Shown: positions 19,784 through 31,192 of the stretch, piece after piece | Layout: each line of letters opens with the position of its first letter | Position numbering within the stretch: position 1 is the first letter of the stretch | Notes under the pieces: generated by a model | Told to the model about the DNA's origin: nothing | The model's database searches: none | What the model saw: the letters and a program-made list of their open reading frames with translations, nothing else | Source of the DNA: Fistulifera solaris | Lineage: Eukaryota > Bacillariophyta > Bacillariophyceae > Naviculales > Stauroneidaceae | Direction: 5' to 3' | DNA: 64,000 bases | NCBI GenBank assembly: GCA_030295235.1 | Contig: AP026126.1 | Location: 1,054,001 to 1,118,000, forward strand | Translations under genes and position numbers: made by a program

Positions 19784-21287
19784 TTAGAGATAACGATTGA
19801 GGACAGGTAGCTTGCTCAGATGGTATGACAGAGGCCAAAGGATTGCGTTGCAGACAAAAATACCACAAAAAGCCTATCCACAAGTGGACCGTCCCATCTC
19901 CTGGACCCGACAAGTGACTTGAAGACGGAATAAAGATACCAAAGACAACAGGAGCAAACTTGATCGTTTCAGGATACAGCAGATCGTAGACCTTGTAAAA
20001 CACGGAAGTGCAAACCTGTATCACCAGTGGATGCAGCAGATACACGGTATAAGCTCCTTCGGCCAGATACGACCAGTCTTGGTTCACGTATTCTTGAAAG
20101 AATTGCAAGTAGGCAACAGATATATCGACACATAGCATTCCCGCGGCTAAAAAAGTAGGCGAGGTGTTCGACTGGACTCTTTCTGATAAAATGTAGATAC
20201 ATGACCACGATACCTTCCAAACAAACCATCACACGTAATTTCCACGGAGCGATATCCATTTGTTCGGAAATTGTTCGTTCGTGTGATATCCATCCATATT
20301 CACCAGCCACAGTACCAGCGCTGAATAGCAAAATATCGCTGAACAGTGTTCCTGGGGACGCAATCGGCATGGCATAGAAGTACGATATGTTCAGCACCCG
20401 AGAAACGACGAATTGCGCAAAGCCGCACGTGCCTAATCCCCACATCCACCGCTTCCGTGTGCTAAGAAAAGGGACACAGCTTGTACCTCCGCTCGTTTCA
20501 TCTTTTTCATTCGCGAGAAGTATGTAAATCCATTCAAAGAACAAAAGCCAGTAGATGAACCAAGTGGCGCCGAGGGACGGAAAATACACTAAATCTGAAT
20601 TTGCAGTCCACTGTGCGATACAAAAGCAGAGAGGATTCAAAAACACCAATGAAACCCATGCGGGAACCAGCAGTCGAGTTATACGGCCTTGTATGAATGC
20701 ATGACCGCCTTTGCGCTTGTAACTTGATGCCGTGAAATAGCCGGAAATGAAAAGAAGAGACACATGAAATAGGACTGGTTGAATATCATGAGCTTGCGTA
20801 TTGCAAATTTGAATGGATTGTCATAATCACCAATGACCATCATCCAAGAAAGATCACCACAGCAACCGAATGCGTCCGCAGTGTGGTTGAGCACCACCAG
20901 AAAAGTGAGAAAGACTTTGACATTGTCGAGATAATGCATTCGTTTTCGAGCAGGTTCTGAATCTTTTCTGTTGATTGTTTCCATTAAACTTGCAGTTGAG
21001 CTTTCGATGTCTTCTTCGGTCATGTCCTCTTTGGACACTTTTCGCCTCACGAGGCGCTTTCTTTCCGAATTGTCCTTCGCGGACTCATTTTCCAGGCCAC
21101 CCCACAAGGAACGAGGGCGCCGTGCATAGAGTACAGAAACGAAAATCGTGAAAAGGTAGGCGGTAAGAAATTTTGCCACGCCTTGATCTTCGAGTAGATA
21201 TTGTCCAAAGAGTGCACAGACGAAAGCTATGACCAGATATCCTTTGAGAGGAATCTTGTTGTCGATTCGCGTGCGTAGCTTGATCAT
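19784..21287 (-). CDS. Acyltransferase-3 family multi-pass membrane protein, three frameshifts
   Basis: The restored protein is about 500 residues. After an N-terminal membrane pair and a charged loop comes the family opening RMHYLDNVKVFLTFLVVLNH, with the catalytic-type His in LVVLNH. Then follow FISGYFTASSYKRKGGHAFI, RITRLLVPAWV, several hydrophobic helices and the late block GAYTVYLLHPLVIQ. Acyltransferase-3 proteins move acyl groups onto sugars, lipids or other acceptors at membranes; the substrate cannot be told. Frames change at AAAA 20750-20753 (one base missing), AAAAAA 20149-20154 (one extra) and AAAAA 19867-19871 (one extra). With these undone it ends KLPVLNRYL with TAA at 19784-19786. 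Confidence 0.75.
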
Positions 21288-22134
21288 GATATTTATCGAC
21301 TACTGCTGTCTGACGGTGCTACTTTCATGAAGAACTTGTTCCTTGGAAAAGCGTCGCTGTTGCTTGTCTGTTGCCTTTTGACGCGTAATCAAAAATCTTA
21401 TAATGAAAGGTTAGTTGCTTTGCGGAGTGACGGTAGGTTGGTTCGGTTTGGCATTGGCGACAGGCGAGATGGACACAAAAAGCGAGGAAAAAAGATGCGA
21501 AGCGTCGAAAGTCTACGCGTTTTGACGTGGGCCTGGTAGGAAATTCGTCGATGTGAGGCGTACCCGGATATGCACCAATCCGAGCATACGCATTTTTGGG
21601 GTCTGCTTGGCTCCAATGTTATCTCCATTTTCCCCAACATGATCCCAAGTATTCTAGTTAACAATAATAAGATGCGTTTGAATGCCATAACAAAGATTTG
21701 ATGTCAGTTGCAACGCCTCGCAAGTCTACGCTGGTCTCACGTAGGCCTAGTAGGAGTTTTTATCGACGGATGGGGAATCTGGAGTCAAAATCAATAGCCA
21801 TAAAACGATGTTTGGAAGTCGGCGCCATCGACTGCCTGCCTCCCCTAAGCTTTCTATGATAAAATACATAATACTGATCAGTTGGCTTTGATTATGTATC
21901 CTCTAGAGTTCCTGTTTCGAGCGAGTGTGTTACAGCGTAAGCGACGGAAACTCTTTGGCGATTAACATGACCGTCTGGTGGTGAAAGCTGAATATTCGTC
22001 CCCTGTGCGGCCCTCGGTCTATAAAAGCGCATCCACTAGGAACACAAACGCACGCGAGCAGAAGCCGTTCACGATATGCTGTCCTGTCGAAATAGGGATC
22101 TAAACAAATGAGTAGCCTACGGTCTGCTTTGAAC
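21288..22134. other. Intergenic, nothing recognised
   Basis: An 847-bp spacer between two minus-strand genes. It should contain the promoter of the acyltransferase gene and the 3' UTR of the kinase gene. Short frames on both strands (for example 21327-21539) show no coding character, and I see no RNA gene or repeat. Confidence 0.45.
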
Positions 22135-24574
22135 CTAAGCTCGAACGAGCGTACGTATGGCCCTAGCGCCTCGAATTTCGAGCACTTCTACGGCCACCAT
22201 CTGAGCAACAGACTGAAGCTCTTCTAACAAAATTCCCGCCTCGGATTGTATTTCCTCTCTCCTCAAAAAGGAAGACACTTCACCCAGTACTTCCATGATT
22301 GCCTCAATTCTTCCAACACCTCCTACCGTGCGCTGAGACATCGCGTCATTCAGCGTATCGATCATTATACGCATCTCTTCCATCCGCCTTGCATTGATGG
22401 GGCCATTGCTACCCGGTAGAAGGGGGAACAACCCACGAGAAATTTTTAAAAGGTTAGCTTCGCCCATGCTCGCAATGCCGTCGATTGTTTCTGCAAGCTC
22501 GTGAACCAACGGCTTTTTGAGAAATAGACCAGTCCTGCTTGTCAAAAACTTGGCGAAAAGACGGATGGTCAGCGTCGAGGATGATTCAATCTCAGAAGAA
22601 TCGTCTTGCTTCGACGGATTGTATTTTTTGGATGCCTTTTGTGCTAGCCTGAGAAAGTCACGCAAGCGCTCCCAATCGATTTCTTCACCTTTTCCATTGA
22701 TTGTTAGCAGGCGAATAAGCAACTTTTTCAGAGCCTCCGGTGTCTCTCCCTCTTCATCAGAGAGGAGCTGGCGTAAAACATATGGATAAGCGCCTCGAAC
22801 TAAACGAAAGTTTTTGTCCACTGACAACGCGACGCCTTCCAAAATAGTCAAACTTCGGATGATCACTGTCAAAAGGGTGGAGTCGTGAAGCGGACCACGT
22901 TTTCGCGACTTATGGCGTCAAGTTCGGCCTGCAACCGCGAGAAGCTGACATCGGATGCCTTTCCTGTCCCGCCTGTAGCGTTCTTCAGAGCTTTACCTAA
23001 ACGAGGAACGAGCTGATCGAGCTGAGTCGTATCTTGTAGAAAGCCGAGCTTAATTGGGTTTCAGAAATGTGAGGGAGACGCATTCCTTTTGCACACAAAA
23101 GCTGACTGCATATCCCAACACTACTCACCTTCAGCAAGTTTTCAGTGACCAGAGAAATATCCTTATTTTGAAGACCAATTACTAGTCCGAAAAGACCATA
23201 TCTAAATTCTTCGTCAATGTCGCTCATCATTCCAAAGTCTATCAAGGCCAGCTTATTGTCCGGTGTCTTCAATAAGTTTCCTCTGTGAGGGTCTGAGTGA
23301 AACAGTCCCGTGGTCATGAGCTGATCAACAGAACACCTCAACCCGATACTGACCATGTTAAGACCGTCATCTCCAAGCCATGGCCCCTTTTCGCCGTCGA
23401 CCCATTCCATTACAAGTACACGTTTGCGAGTTAATGGCGTACACGGAGCTGGGACGCGAATATCCTCCCAGTCCCCATACAAGTCCCGAAATCGCTCACA
23501 ATTGTTAGCTTCTCTAACATAGTCCAGCTCGCCGAATAATTGCATTCCAAATGCATCCGCAACTTTCGGTAAGTCGCCGCCTCGGACTTTGTCAAGCCAC
23601 ATTGCTGTTCTGCGAAGAAGATACATGTCTAGGGAAGCGGACTGTTCGACATCTGGCCTTTGCACCTTAATCGCCACAACTTTACCTCCCCAGCGAGCTG
23701 CTTCCTCTTTTCCAATAGCTGCTTCTAGCTGTGATCCCCTCCGTATTCTGGCTTTGTACACTTGTCCAATGGAAGCGGATGCGACTGCCTTGTAGTCATT
23801 GTAAAACTCAAACAACGACAGAATATCGTCTGTTTCGACCAATTTTTTAAGTTGATTGGATCCATATGAAATGGTTTTGCTGGTAGCCTTCCAGCTCTTC
23901 TTTGTTACCTCTAAACGACGGCGAAGGTCGCCTAGTTCGCGGCGCATAATTTTCATCGCCTCAATATCCGAAAAGGCACCCACTGCATCCACCAACTTCC
24001 CTAACTCCTCCGCCCAATACACATTCCGGATGATATCGGGTCGCAAGCTTAGCGCTTGACCTGATTTTACGAGAGCGACACTTCGAGATTGCACCAAATG
24101 ATTACGAAGTTGTTCTCCTCGGCGTTTTTGTATTCTGACATCGTCCTGTCTTCCCATGCTTTTGTCCATCAAAAGTTGCAAATACCATCCTGTTTCGATA
24201 ACCCACGAACAAATTAGGGAGAGACCACGTTCATAACTTCTCTCACTGCACTGCTTACCTAGCAATGGAAATGCCAATGAATTGAGTCGCCAGCCAACTT
24301 GTAGTGGTCGCCGATCGTAATGCTCTAGTATTGCGTTGGCATCATATCCTACAACTGGCATCGGCTTTATCTTTTGGCGACTCCTTTTTCGTCGCACGGT
24401 GGTAATGTCGGTGTTACTGTTGCTCCCTTGGTGATGATGCACATCCCACGTTCTCGAAACAGGTTCCCCATTCTTAGTCAGAGAAAGTCTCGTCGTTTGC
24501 GAGGACACTGGCAGGGTCGGAGTAAACGAGGTTGCTGCCGGCAAAAAGAAAATGATCTTGAGTATCAATAACAT
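22135..24574 (-). CDS. ABC1K/UbiB-type atypical kinase, plastid-targeted, two exons, frameshifted
   Basis: The ATG at 24574 starts a signal peptide (LLILKIIFFLPAATS) followed by FTPTLP, a plastid-type +1 Phe. Exon 1 (23129-24574) and exon 2 (22135-23048) are joined by an 80-nt phase-0 intron; about 786 residues. All ABC1-kinase motifs are present: KSGQALSLRPD (the KxGQ motif), ASIGQVYKA (Ala-rich loop), VAIKVQRP, ELDYVREANNCERF, LVMEWVDG, FHSDPHRGNLL and LIDFGMM (DFG). Such kinases regulate prenyl-quinone metabolism in plastoglobules. One base is missing near 22888-22893, where VVRF must join HDSTLLTVIIRS. The long C-terminal helical extension is typical of plastid members. Confidence 0.87.
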
Positions 24575-24941
24575 CTTTTGGGTATCGTTTGCTTTATTTG
24601 TAAGTGTTTTTCCTCTCCTTTCGCGACAGCTGTTTGGTGTCAAAGAACTGCCATCTTTTGGGTTTTCATTGAAAAAAAGAGGAACAAAGTTCAAAGCAAT
24701 GAATTTTTTGCTGACGGAGGACAGAACGTCTTACGTGGTCGGCATTTTGAATGTGACTACAAGTAATTGTACAAAGTGTTCACAGGTAATGCGTGCCTGC
24801 TTGCCGCAGTGACTTGGAACAGTCACGAACATACGGTCATCATGAGATGACGTCATATTGCTCCCCCATTTTTCGCGACTAGCGACGACGACGTTATTTT
24901 ATGACGGGTTTTGTTAATGTGATGAGGATCACCATGATGCC
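24575..24941. promoter_or_regulatory. Divergent promoter region, ABC1K / gene at 24942
   Basis: A 367-bp spacer. It contains an imperfect palindrome GTGACTTGGAACAGTCAC (24809-24826) and a perfect TGACGTCA at 24848-24855 preceded by GAGA, exactly as in the proteasome beta5 divergent promoter. Confidence 0.5.
24848..24855. promoter_or_regulatory. TGACGTCA (CRE/bZIP-type) site
   Basis: Second perfect CRE palindrome of the window, about 87 bp before the start codon of the gene at 24942, with the same GAGA prefix as the site at 18830. Confidence 0.45.
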
Positions 24942-25460
24942 ATGAATCAGCTTAAAATCATACTGTTGGCTAGTTTGTTCTCTCCAAGAAGTCTAGGATG
25001 GACTCATTTTCAACAGCAGCGGCCCTCACTTTGCCTTCTTAGCACAAGATTGCGTGCGAAAGTTCATTCCCAAATTGATTTACAATCTGATACAGATCGA
25101 TTTGGGCGTGGGGAAATGCACCTGTCTGCGCTATTGGAAGAGAAAGATATAGTCGTCTTTCAATCGGGATCGTGGTATGTGGATGGAGTCCTGGTAGGGG
25201 ATGGGGCCGTCAAATTTGAATATTGCATGGTGGAGTCCCTACAAGTTGTTTGGACGCACAATTGTGAACACGGAGTTATAAGAGGATATTCCGTATTTCC
25301 TGGAAAAGAAGATGGTGTGTTTCAGGTAGATTCTACCTGGAATCCAATTGAATTCGGACCGGAACAATTACTTGCACGCCTTCCAGTGAGCTGGTTAAAT
25401 GACACGACGTGTAAGCTGTGTCTTCCTTGGAAGGACCTCTCCCAAGAATTTCAGGATTAG
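24942..25460 (+). CDS. Hypothetical secreted or plastid protein
   Basis: A 172-residue protein with an N-terminal hydrophobic segment (IILLASLFSPRSLGW) that looks like a signal peptide; the next residues (THFQQQRP) could be a transit-like region, with Trp near the cleavage point. The rest reads as a compact beta-rich domain: DIVVFQSGSWYVDGVLVGDG, YCMVESLQVVWTHNCEHG, VIRGYSVFPGKEDGVFQVDS. It contains three Cys residues in the last 60 positions. I do not recognise the family. The gene is divergent from the plastid kinase gene, with a shared CRE-type site. Confidence 0.6.
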   Translation: MNQLKIILLASLFSPRSLGWTHFQQQRPSLCLLSTRLRAKVHSQIDLQSDTDRFGRGEMHLSALLEEKDIVVFQSGSWYVDGVLVGDGAVKFEYCMVESLQVVWTHNCEHGVIRGYSVFPGKEDGVFQVDSTWNPIEFGPEQLLARLPVSWLNDTTCKLCLPWKDLSQEFQD

Positions 25461-26551
25461 TAGAATACCGACAAAATTGTCATCTTTTCAAGGGGGGAAG
25501 TGAAGCTCGAAAGGTCTGTTTGCTATGATTTATGCCGAGTTATTCGCCCCATTCAGCTATGTGTTGATTATTTACAAATCACTTTGCACTGCAGGTGCTT
25601 GATACACGATACGCATGTCAACATACGAGGTCATCGAAATAAAACGATTGATGGGTAAAGATAAGGCTACTACTGCAACGCAGGTCACTCACCTCTTCGC
25701 CAAAGTCTCATGAAAAGGCGCAGAATCGTACGATAGACAGATTTTCCGGCAATTAACTAATGTCAACGACAGTCAAATAACTTGATCAATGTTTTTTACC
25801 CAAAAGTACTCAGAAGAGCGATAAAAATCAAAAGGTCCTCAGATAGCTTTTTTTTCAAAATTGGGCCAAAATCAAGGCATTCCGATACTTCGATTTCGAC
25901 CATACCTGGTAGCGTGCAAAGAAGCGGGATGGTGATTTCACTCCCGTGAAAAATCAATAGAATACATTCATGAAAGAGCGACGTATACGCATGGATCTAG
26001 TAAGCCAGATGGCTCTTAAAGCTTTTTATTTTACGGTTGTTTGTGGTGATGAAATAAATCTCCGAATCACGTGAAGTAACCACATCCACGAATTTTCTGT
26101 GGACGTGAAAATATTACATCCCCAGATTTTCTCGGGACGTAAAAATACCAAATGACGTGAAAACACCACCTCTCCAGAATTTCTGTTAAGATCAAAACAT
26201 CACATCTCCAGAATTTCTGTTCAAATGAAAACACCGCATCACCAGATTTTCTGGGAGCGTTATAATACGACATACCCAGATTTTCTGGGTAGGTGAAATA
26301 CGACATCCCAGAATTCCTGGGTACGTAATACGTGACACTACTACATTCCCAGATTTTCTGGGACACGAAAATACCGCATGCCAAGAAAATCTGGGGATGT
26401 GGTGTCTCGCGTGCATAGATAAAAAATTTCCGAGCCGCAAGTTTTGTGAAGGTGTTGCACTGTTATTGTAAAACTTCTGTGAAATAGACATTTGAAAACA
26501 CTTCACAACACTGACTTTCTCCTAATTCAGTGGTGTAACAGCCGTTTTGCC
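25461..26551. other. Intergenic with minisatellite
   Basis: A 1.09-kb spacer. The first 580 bp show nothing I can name. The part from 26084 to about 26400 is a degenerate tandem array, listed separately. The last 150 bp should be the promoter of the proteasome alpha-like gene. Confidence 0.5.
26084..26400. repeat. Minisatellite, about nine 33-36-bp dyad units
   Basis: Units read roughly ACATCCCCAGATTTTCTGGG followed by ACGTGAAAATACC. The CCCAGA-TTCTGGG part is itself a near palindrome. Copies are degenerate; the last one is inverted (CCAAGAAAATCTGGGG). The array ends about 150 bp before the next start codon. Confidence 0.8.
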
Positions 26552-27364
26552 ATGAAAGGAACAATAGCTGTCTTTCTGCAATCGCTCTTGGCTTTGACAA
26601 TGCTGACGCAACCTTTGATATGCTCGGCCTGGCAGGCCGAAGGTCGGTATTCGTTTTCTCTCACCACATTCGACCCGACCGGCAAGCTTGGTCAAGTCGA
26701 ACGCGCTATGGAGGCAGCTGCACAGGGCATACCCATCGTTGGTCTCATTGTCAGCAATTCTACAATTTTCATGGCCGCTCCGCAAGTTTTGCCTTCTCCT
26801 TTGATGCAAGATGACGGCACGCGTCGGTTTTCGCAACTGACAGACGAAATTTGCATCGCTCACTCGGGTATTGCGGCGGATGGGCGGGTATTAGTCGCCG
26901 AGGCTCATCGAATAGTCGTAGAGTATCAATACACATTTGACGAACCAGCACCTCTCCCCTATCTTTTTGGAGGAGTTGGCTCACATTTTCAACAATACAC
27001 AATGAAGCCGGGAGCTAGACCATTTGGAACGTCTCTTTTGATCGGATTCAATCCCCGTGATCGTTCTTCCGGCGAAGTGCCAGGTTTCTATCGGATTGAC
27101 CCTTCTGGGGCCGTGACGACGCTTGGAGAATATGCTGTGATTCATGGCGAATTAGGTACAACGGATTTACGCGAGAGGCTACAAGAAGTTACTACTGAAG
27201 AAAAAATGGAGCAGCAGATAGCAGACATGTTGCGCTTCACTTTAATGGAGCAAGCTCTAAAGAAAAGACAAAGCGATGATGTTAACATGTCAAAGCGCCT
27301 GACAATTTTGATCGCGAAAGCGTTTGATGGACGTTTTATAGTGCACCGTCATTTCAACGAGTAG
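26552..27364 (+). CDS. Proteasome alpha-subunit-like protein with N-terminal signal peptide
   Basis: The first ATG (26552) gives 270 residues. Residues 1-26 are a clear signal peptide (GTIAVFLQSLLALTMLTQPL) ending CSA before WQAEGR. Directly after it comes the alpha-subunit signature, YSFSLTTFDPTGKLGQVERA, closest in wording to alpha2-type N-termini. Further alpha-fold blocks are CIAHSGIAADGRVLV, RPFGTSLLIGF and FYRIDPSGAV. Family members are normally cytosolic or nuclear ring components without presequences. The usual Tyr/Phe in VEYA is replaced (VERA), and the sequence is divergent overall. It may be a plastid or periplastid paralogue; the Trp at +1 would allow plastid import by the diatom rule. 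Confidence 0.8.
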   Translation: MKGTIAVFLQSLLALTMLTQPLICSAWQAEGRYSFSLTTFDPTGKLGQVERAMEAAAQGIPIVGLIVSNSTIFMAAPQVLPSPLMQDDGTRRFSQLTDEICIAHSGIAADGRVLVAEAHRIVVEYQYTFDEPAPLPYLFGGVGSHFQQYTMKPGARPFGTSLLIGFNPRDRSSGEVPGFYRIDPSGAVTTLGEYAVIHGELGTTDLRERLQEVTTEEKMEQQIADMLRFTLMEQALKKRQSDDVNMSKRLTILIAKAFDGRFIVHRHFNE

Positions 27365-27791
27365 ATATTCTTGTGATTGATATTGGTATTTCGGCGTCTG
27401 TTGGGGGATCACATGACTGCTAGTCGGTGCTTTGCGAGTCGCATCGAATCGTCGTTAACTGTCGCAATAAACAATTTCTGTGCTTCGATTGACTCGAAGC
27501 ACCGCTTTATCAGTAAATATTTTCTCTGTTATCCTCTAGTCCATGTCCAGAAAGCATTCTTGCCGTGACAGAAAGCTAAATAAGGCCGCGGTATTTGTTG
27601 TAATCATTAGCTTTTTATCTCGTAACCTTAGCGTCCTAGGGATTAAGCTCAGACGACGATATCGATGATGAAAAATCGCAACCACGGTAAATCAAACAAC
27701 GATGAACCTTCTCGTGTGATCACTAACTCATGGTGAGAAGCGTCGGATTAGATCATAATGTCTGAGAAGAGTTCTAAAAATTCGAAAGCGG
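27365..27791. other. Intergenic, nothing recognised
   Basis: A 427-bp spacer between two plus-strand genes. An ATG at 27758 opens another frame that runs into the next gene out of phase; see rejected items. Confidence 0.45.
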
Positions 27792-28957
27792 ATGGAAAAG
27801 CAGCGAGAGAAGAAAAGAAACGAAAATGGGGAGGCGAAGCAGCAAGAAAAGGAACTTGCTGTCAACCGAAAGAGGAAACGCGAACTGTGGTGCGAGGAAC
27901 ATCCTGAATATACCACATTTATTACAGAAGATATTATTGCCCAGGTACTGGGCAAGGGAAATATTCACGGGGTTTCTTCGCTCTTGCAACCGTACATAAA
28001 TCTTCGGGAGGGAACTCAGACGTCTGATGATTCATCGGCATACTTTATTGCCGAAGGCACAGAAACAATTCGTCTCCTGATCCAACAATCTACGAAGAAT
28101 AATCCTTTAAAAATACATGTCAAGTCGATTGTGGTTAAACCAAGTGTACTTTTTGATGAACCTGTGAATCTCTTGCAAGATTTGGAGCGCATAACTTTAC
28201 AGACAGACAGCAATGACGACTTAAAGCAAACTTCCCGATTATTCCCCTTTCATGTGTTTGTGGCCGAAGAACACATCATGAGCAAGCTTGCTGGCTTTCA
28301 AATAGCTCGTGGGGCGCTTGCATGTGGTGCTGTACCGCAAAATCGGAATGCAGAATGGCTAATAAACTATCTACTCGAGTTTCGACAACGTGGTGATTTT
28401 GCTCAGCCCATTCGTCTCTTAGCGTGTGATGGCATTTCTGATACGGCTAATCTTGGCTCCATGATTCGAACTGCTTCGGCCTTCGGAATTGCGGCTGTCG
28501 TTTTGAGTCAAGATTGTTGTGATGCGTGGTATCGACGATCTGTACGTGTTTCGATGGGTCATATTTTTCGTGTGCCACCCATCCGAGTCGAAGACTTGGC
28601 GGTATTTCTAAAACATCTGAAGAGTGGACCGCTTGGTGTTATCTCATACGCAGCCGTGATTGACCCGGCATCAGACTTGCGCCTTGAAACGATGGAGAAA
28701 GGTAAGGAGGTCATGTAATTCTGTGTATCATTATCTGCTCCTCACCACCTGGCATGTTCATCCCGAAGGGTCGGTCGAAAAAAGCTTGGTGTTGCGTTGT
28801 TGGAAATGAAGCGAAAGGTATTTCGGAAACTGTACACAGCGCTTGTTCTCATTCGATACGAATTGAGATGATGGCTGATGTCGACTCGTTAAGCGTTCCA
28901 GTTGCGACGGGAATTCTTCTACACGGTCTAAAGGAAAGGGAAGTGAAATTCCGGTGA
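27792..28957 (+). CDS. SpoU-family RNA 2'-O-ribose methyltransferase, two exons
   Basis: The model joins 27792-28709 and 28769-28957 across a 59-nt intron, giving 368 residues; the donor (GTCATG) is weak and GTAAGG at 28702 is an alternative that breaks the frame. SPOUT motif 1 is DGISDTANLGSMIRTASAFG, motif 2 is VVGNEAKGIS and motif 3 is IEMMADVDSLSVPVATGI, the last two encoded by exon 2. The N-terminus is highly basic. These enzymes form a trefoil knot and methylate the ribose of rRNA or tRNA using S-adenosylmethionine. Residues about 40-200 would be the substrate-binding domain. The basic leader leaves nuclear, mitochondrial or plastid location open. Confidence 0.82.
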
Positions 28958-28998
28958 AACATTCATACTTAATTAACACTATTAGTTGACTTCTTCTT

Positions 28999-31192
28999 TT
29001 AGAAATTAAATCCTTGTTGCTGAACGAAGGGAGGCTGTTGGCCGTAAGCTCCTGGTTGTTGCGCGAATTGAGGTTGCTGCTGCCCGTACGGAGGCTGTTG
29101 TGCGTATCCTGGTACAGGAGCAGGTTGTCCGTAATGAAACTGACCTGTCGCAGGAGCTTGTCCGTATTGCGGGACACTTATTGGCTGTCCGTATTGCGAT
29201 TGCTGATTTGGCTGTCCATACACGGGTTGCTGCTGTTGACCATAGCTTCCGAGCGCCTCCTGTCCCCCCTTGCTGAATTCCGTACTGACTTCCGTAACTA
29301 TTTTGCTGTGATGAAACTACCATGGAACTGGGCTGATAGGATTTCATGATCTCTTTTGACGGCGGAGCCTTTACAATAAAAGTGAGTGACTCTAGTTTCA
29401 AATAACTAACTGTGTTATCCTGCCAAATGTTCCGTACCTTTGTTTTCTGAATATTCGCCAATGAACGGTTATCACTAATAGAAGTAGACGCGAATGGGTT
29501 TGCGGCAGGCTCATCTTTCTTCGAGGTGAGTGAAAATGAATCTACATTCGCTAATTTTGCAAATGTTTGATCGAACAATGACACAGGCTTGGTTTCCGCG
29601 CTTGCCCCGAGGTCGCTTTGGCCATTCGGCGGGTAAGACGGAGCTTGCTCCTGCGCGGGTGGCGGTTGTTGTTTTACGGGTGATGGCGAAAATCCAGAAA
29701 ACGTCGGAGCCGGTGAACCAAAGCCAAGACTCGAAGGCGTTTGTTGCGCCAGGGGCGTAACGGATGAGGGCACCTCCGGGTTATCATACGAGGTAGATAT
29801 AGCCGGAGGAGCAGTCCAGGTGCCCGAAGGTACAGGGGTCTGCGAGTTATACGGAGCCGCAGCCGATTGCGTATAACTTGGCTGTCCACTCAAGGGCTGA
29901 GAATACTGATTCAATCCTCCATTTTGAGCTGATGGAGCGGGTGCGTTCGAGGCCGGTGGGTATTGCGACGAATCGTACGATTGACTTCCGTAGGGAAATC
30001 CATTGGTGGATGGAGTCTTTGCATAAGGATTGACAGGTGTTGTCTGTGGCTGCAGAGGAGTCATTGTGGAACCCCAAGGATCTCCAACAACTGGTGCAGG
30101 GACTGGGGCTGCTCCCCAAGAATCTGCTGAAACGGTAGGAGGTGCAGGGGGCGGTGGTGCTCCCCAAGGCTCTGTAGCAGCAATTGCTGGGGTTGGTGAT
30201 GCAGCCCAGGGAAATGCTGCATTGGGAACTGGCGTTATCGCCGTGCTCCAAGGATCGGATGTGGATGAGGGTAAGGCAGGTACCGGCGCTCCTATAAATA
30301 CTGTGTTGGCGAGCGTACCTCCCCATGCTGTGTTGGTTGAATGGGGTAGAGCAACTGGAGGCTGAGCGGGAGCGGTATCTGATCCCAAGTCCAACAGATC
30401 ACCGCCGCCGCCTGTTTTGACTTGATCGTCTTCCAGAGACTGACGAATTGCTTCCTGCAAGTATGCCTCTTCCTGTAAAAAGCGCGTGACGTAAGAAACA
30501 ACTGACATTTGCAAATTGTAACTATAGAAAAAAGACTAAACGTACCTCATCGGGGTTGGTTGGCATTTCGAGTGATGTAATGCGCTCGGACCCAACAAAA
30601 GTGGAGCGACGAGGCTCCGCCATTGGTATGGATGTAGCTACAGCACGAGGGTCGTTGGCAGCCATACCGAGTCGATACACTTTTGGGAAGGAGAAGAAGC
30701 TCTGACCGTCCACAAAGAAGTCGTATTGACGGAATCCGGGCGTTGGAGATAAAGGCGGAGAAGCGTGTGCGATGACCTTCAGCACATGATTATTTTTGAT
30801 TGTCCAGCTGTGATCAAAAATACCCATCCGACCGATCGAGAAGTGAACTTCGTGTCCATCAAACAAGATTGTGCGCTTTCCTGATGTAAGACTCCAAATG
30901 AGCGTCACGTCGTGTTCTTCTCCGCGACAAGCAGTGCCTACTTCTCCGTTCGAAAGAGCCGACATATTGGCAAAGCCAAATCTCCTGAAAGAACGCAAGG
31001 GTGTCAGTTCTATTCTAGATGAAATTTACGTGGAAATAAATCCTTACGAGGTTCCGAGTCGCAAATCGGACGAGCGTTGACAATATTAAAGTAAGCTTAC
31101 CATCGGACTCTCCGTTTGCTACTGGCTACTCGTTTACCAGCGGCAACTGCCGTAAAGTCAATTTGATACACAACCGGCACTCGTCCTGACAT
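28999..31192 (-). CDS. UIM- and DPW/NPF-motif protein with YGQ-repeat tail, four exons, frameshifted
   Basis: Exons (complement) are 31101-31192, 30546-30984, 29438-30472 and 28999-29368; introns are 116, 73 and 69 nt, all in phase, for about 644 residues. The N-terminal 180 residues form a beta-rich domain (VTLIWSLTSGKRTILFDGHE, GFRQYDFFVDGQSFFSFPK) vaguely like FAIM. A ubiquitin-interacting motif follows (AYLQEAIRQSLEDD), then a Pro/Ala-rich region with several DPW and SWG/PWG motifs and NPF, as in endocytic adaptors such as epsins. The C-terminus has tandem YGQPxxxxQYGQ repeats. One extra base in the CCCCCC run 29264-29269 splits the tail. A role in ubiquitin-linked vesicle traffic is inference. 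Confidence 0.7.

Noticed and set aside
26067-26384. A 105-codon minus-strand frame inside the minisatellite
   Set aside because: It only reflects the tandem units and has repeat-driven composition; no start context or family.
27758-27900. An alternative ATG at 27758 for the SpoU gene
   Set aside because: It is in a different frame and would need a shift; the ATG at 27792 gives a complete in-frame protein.
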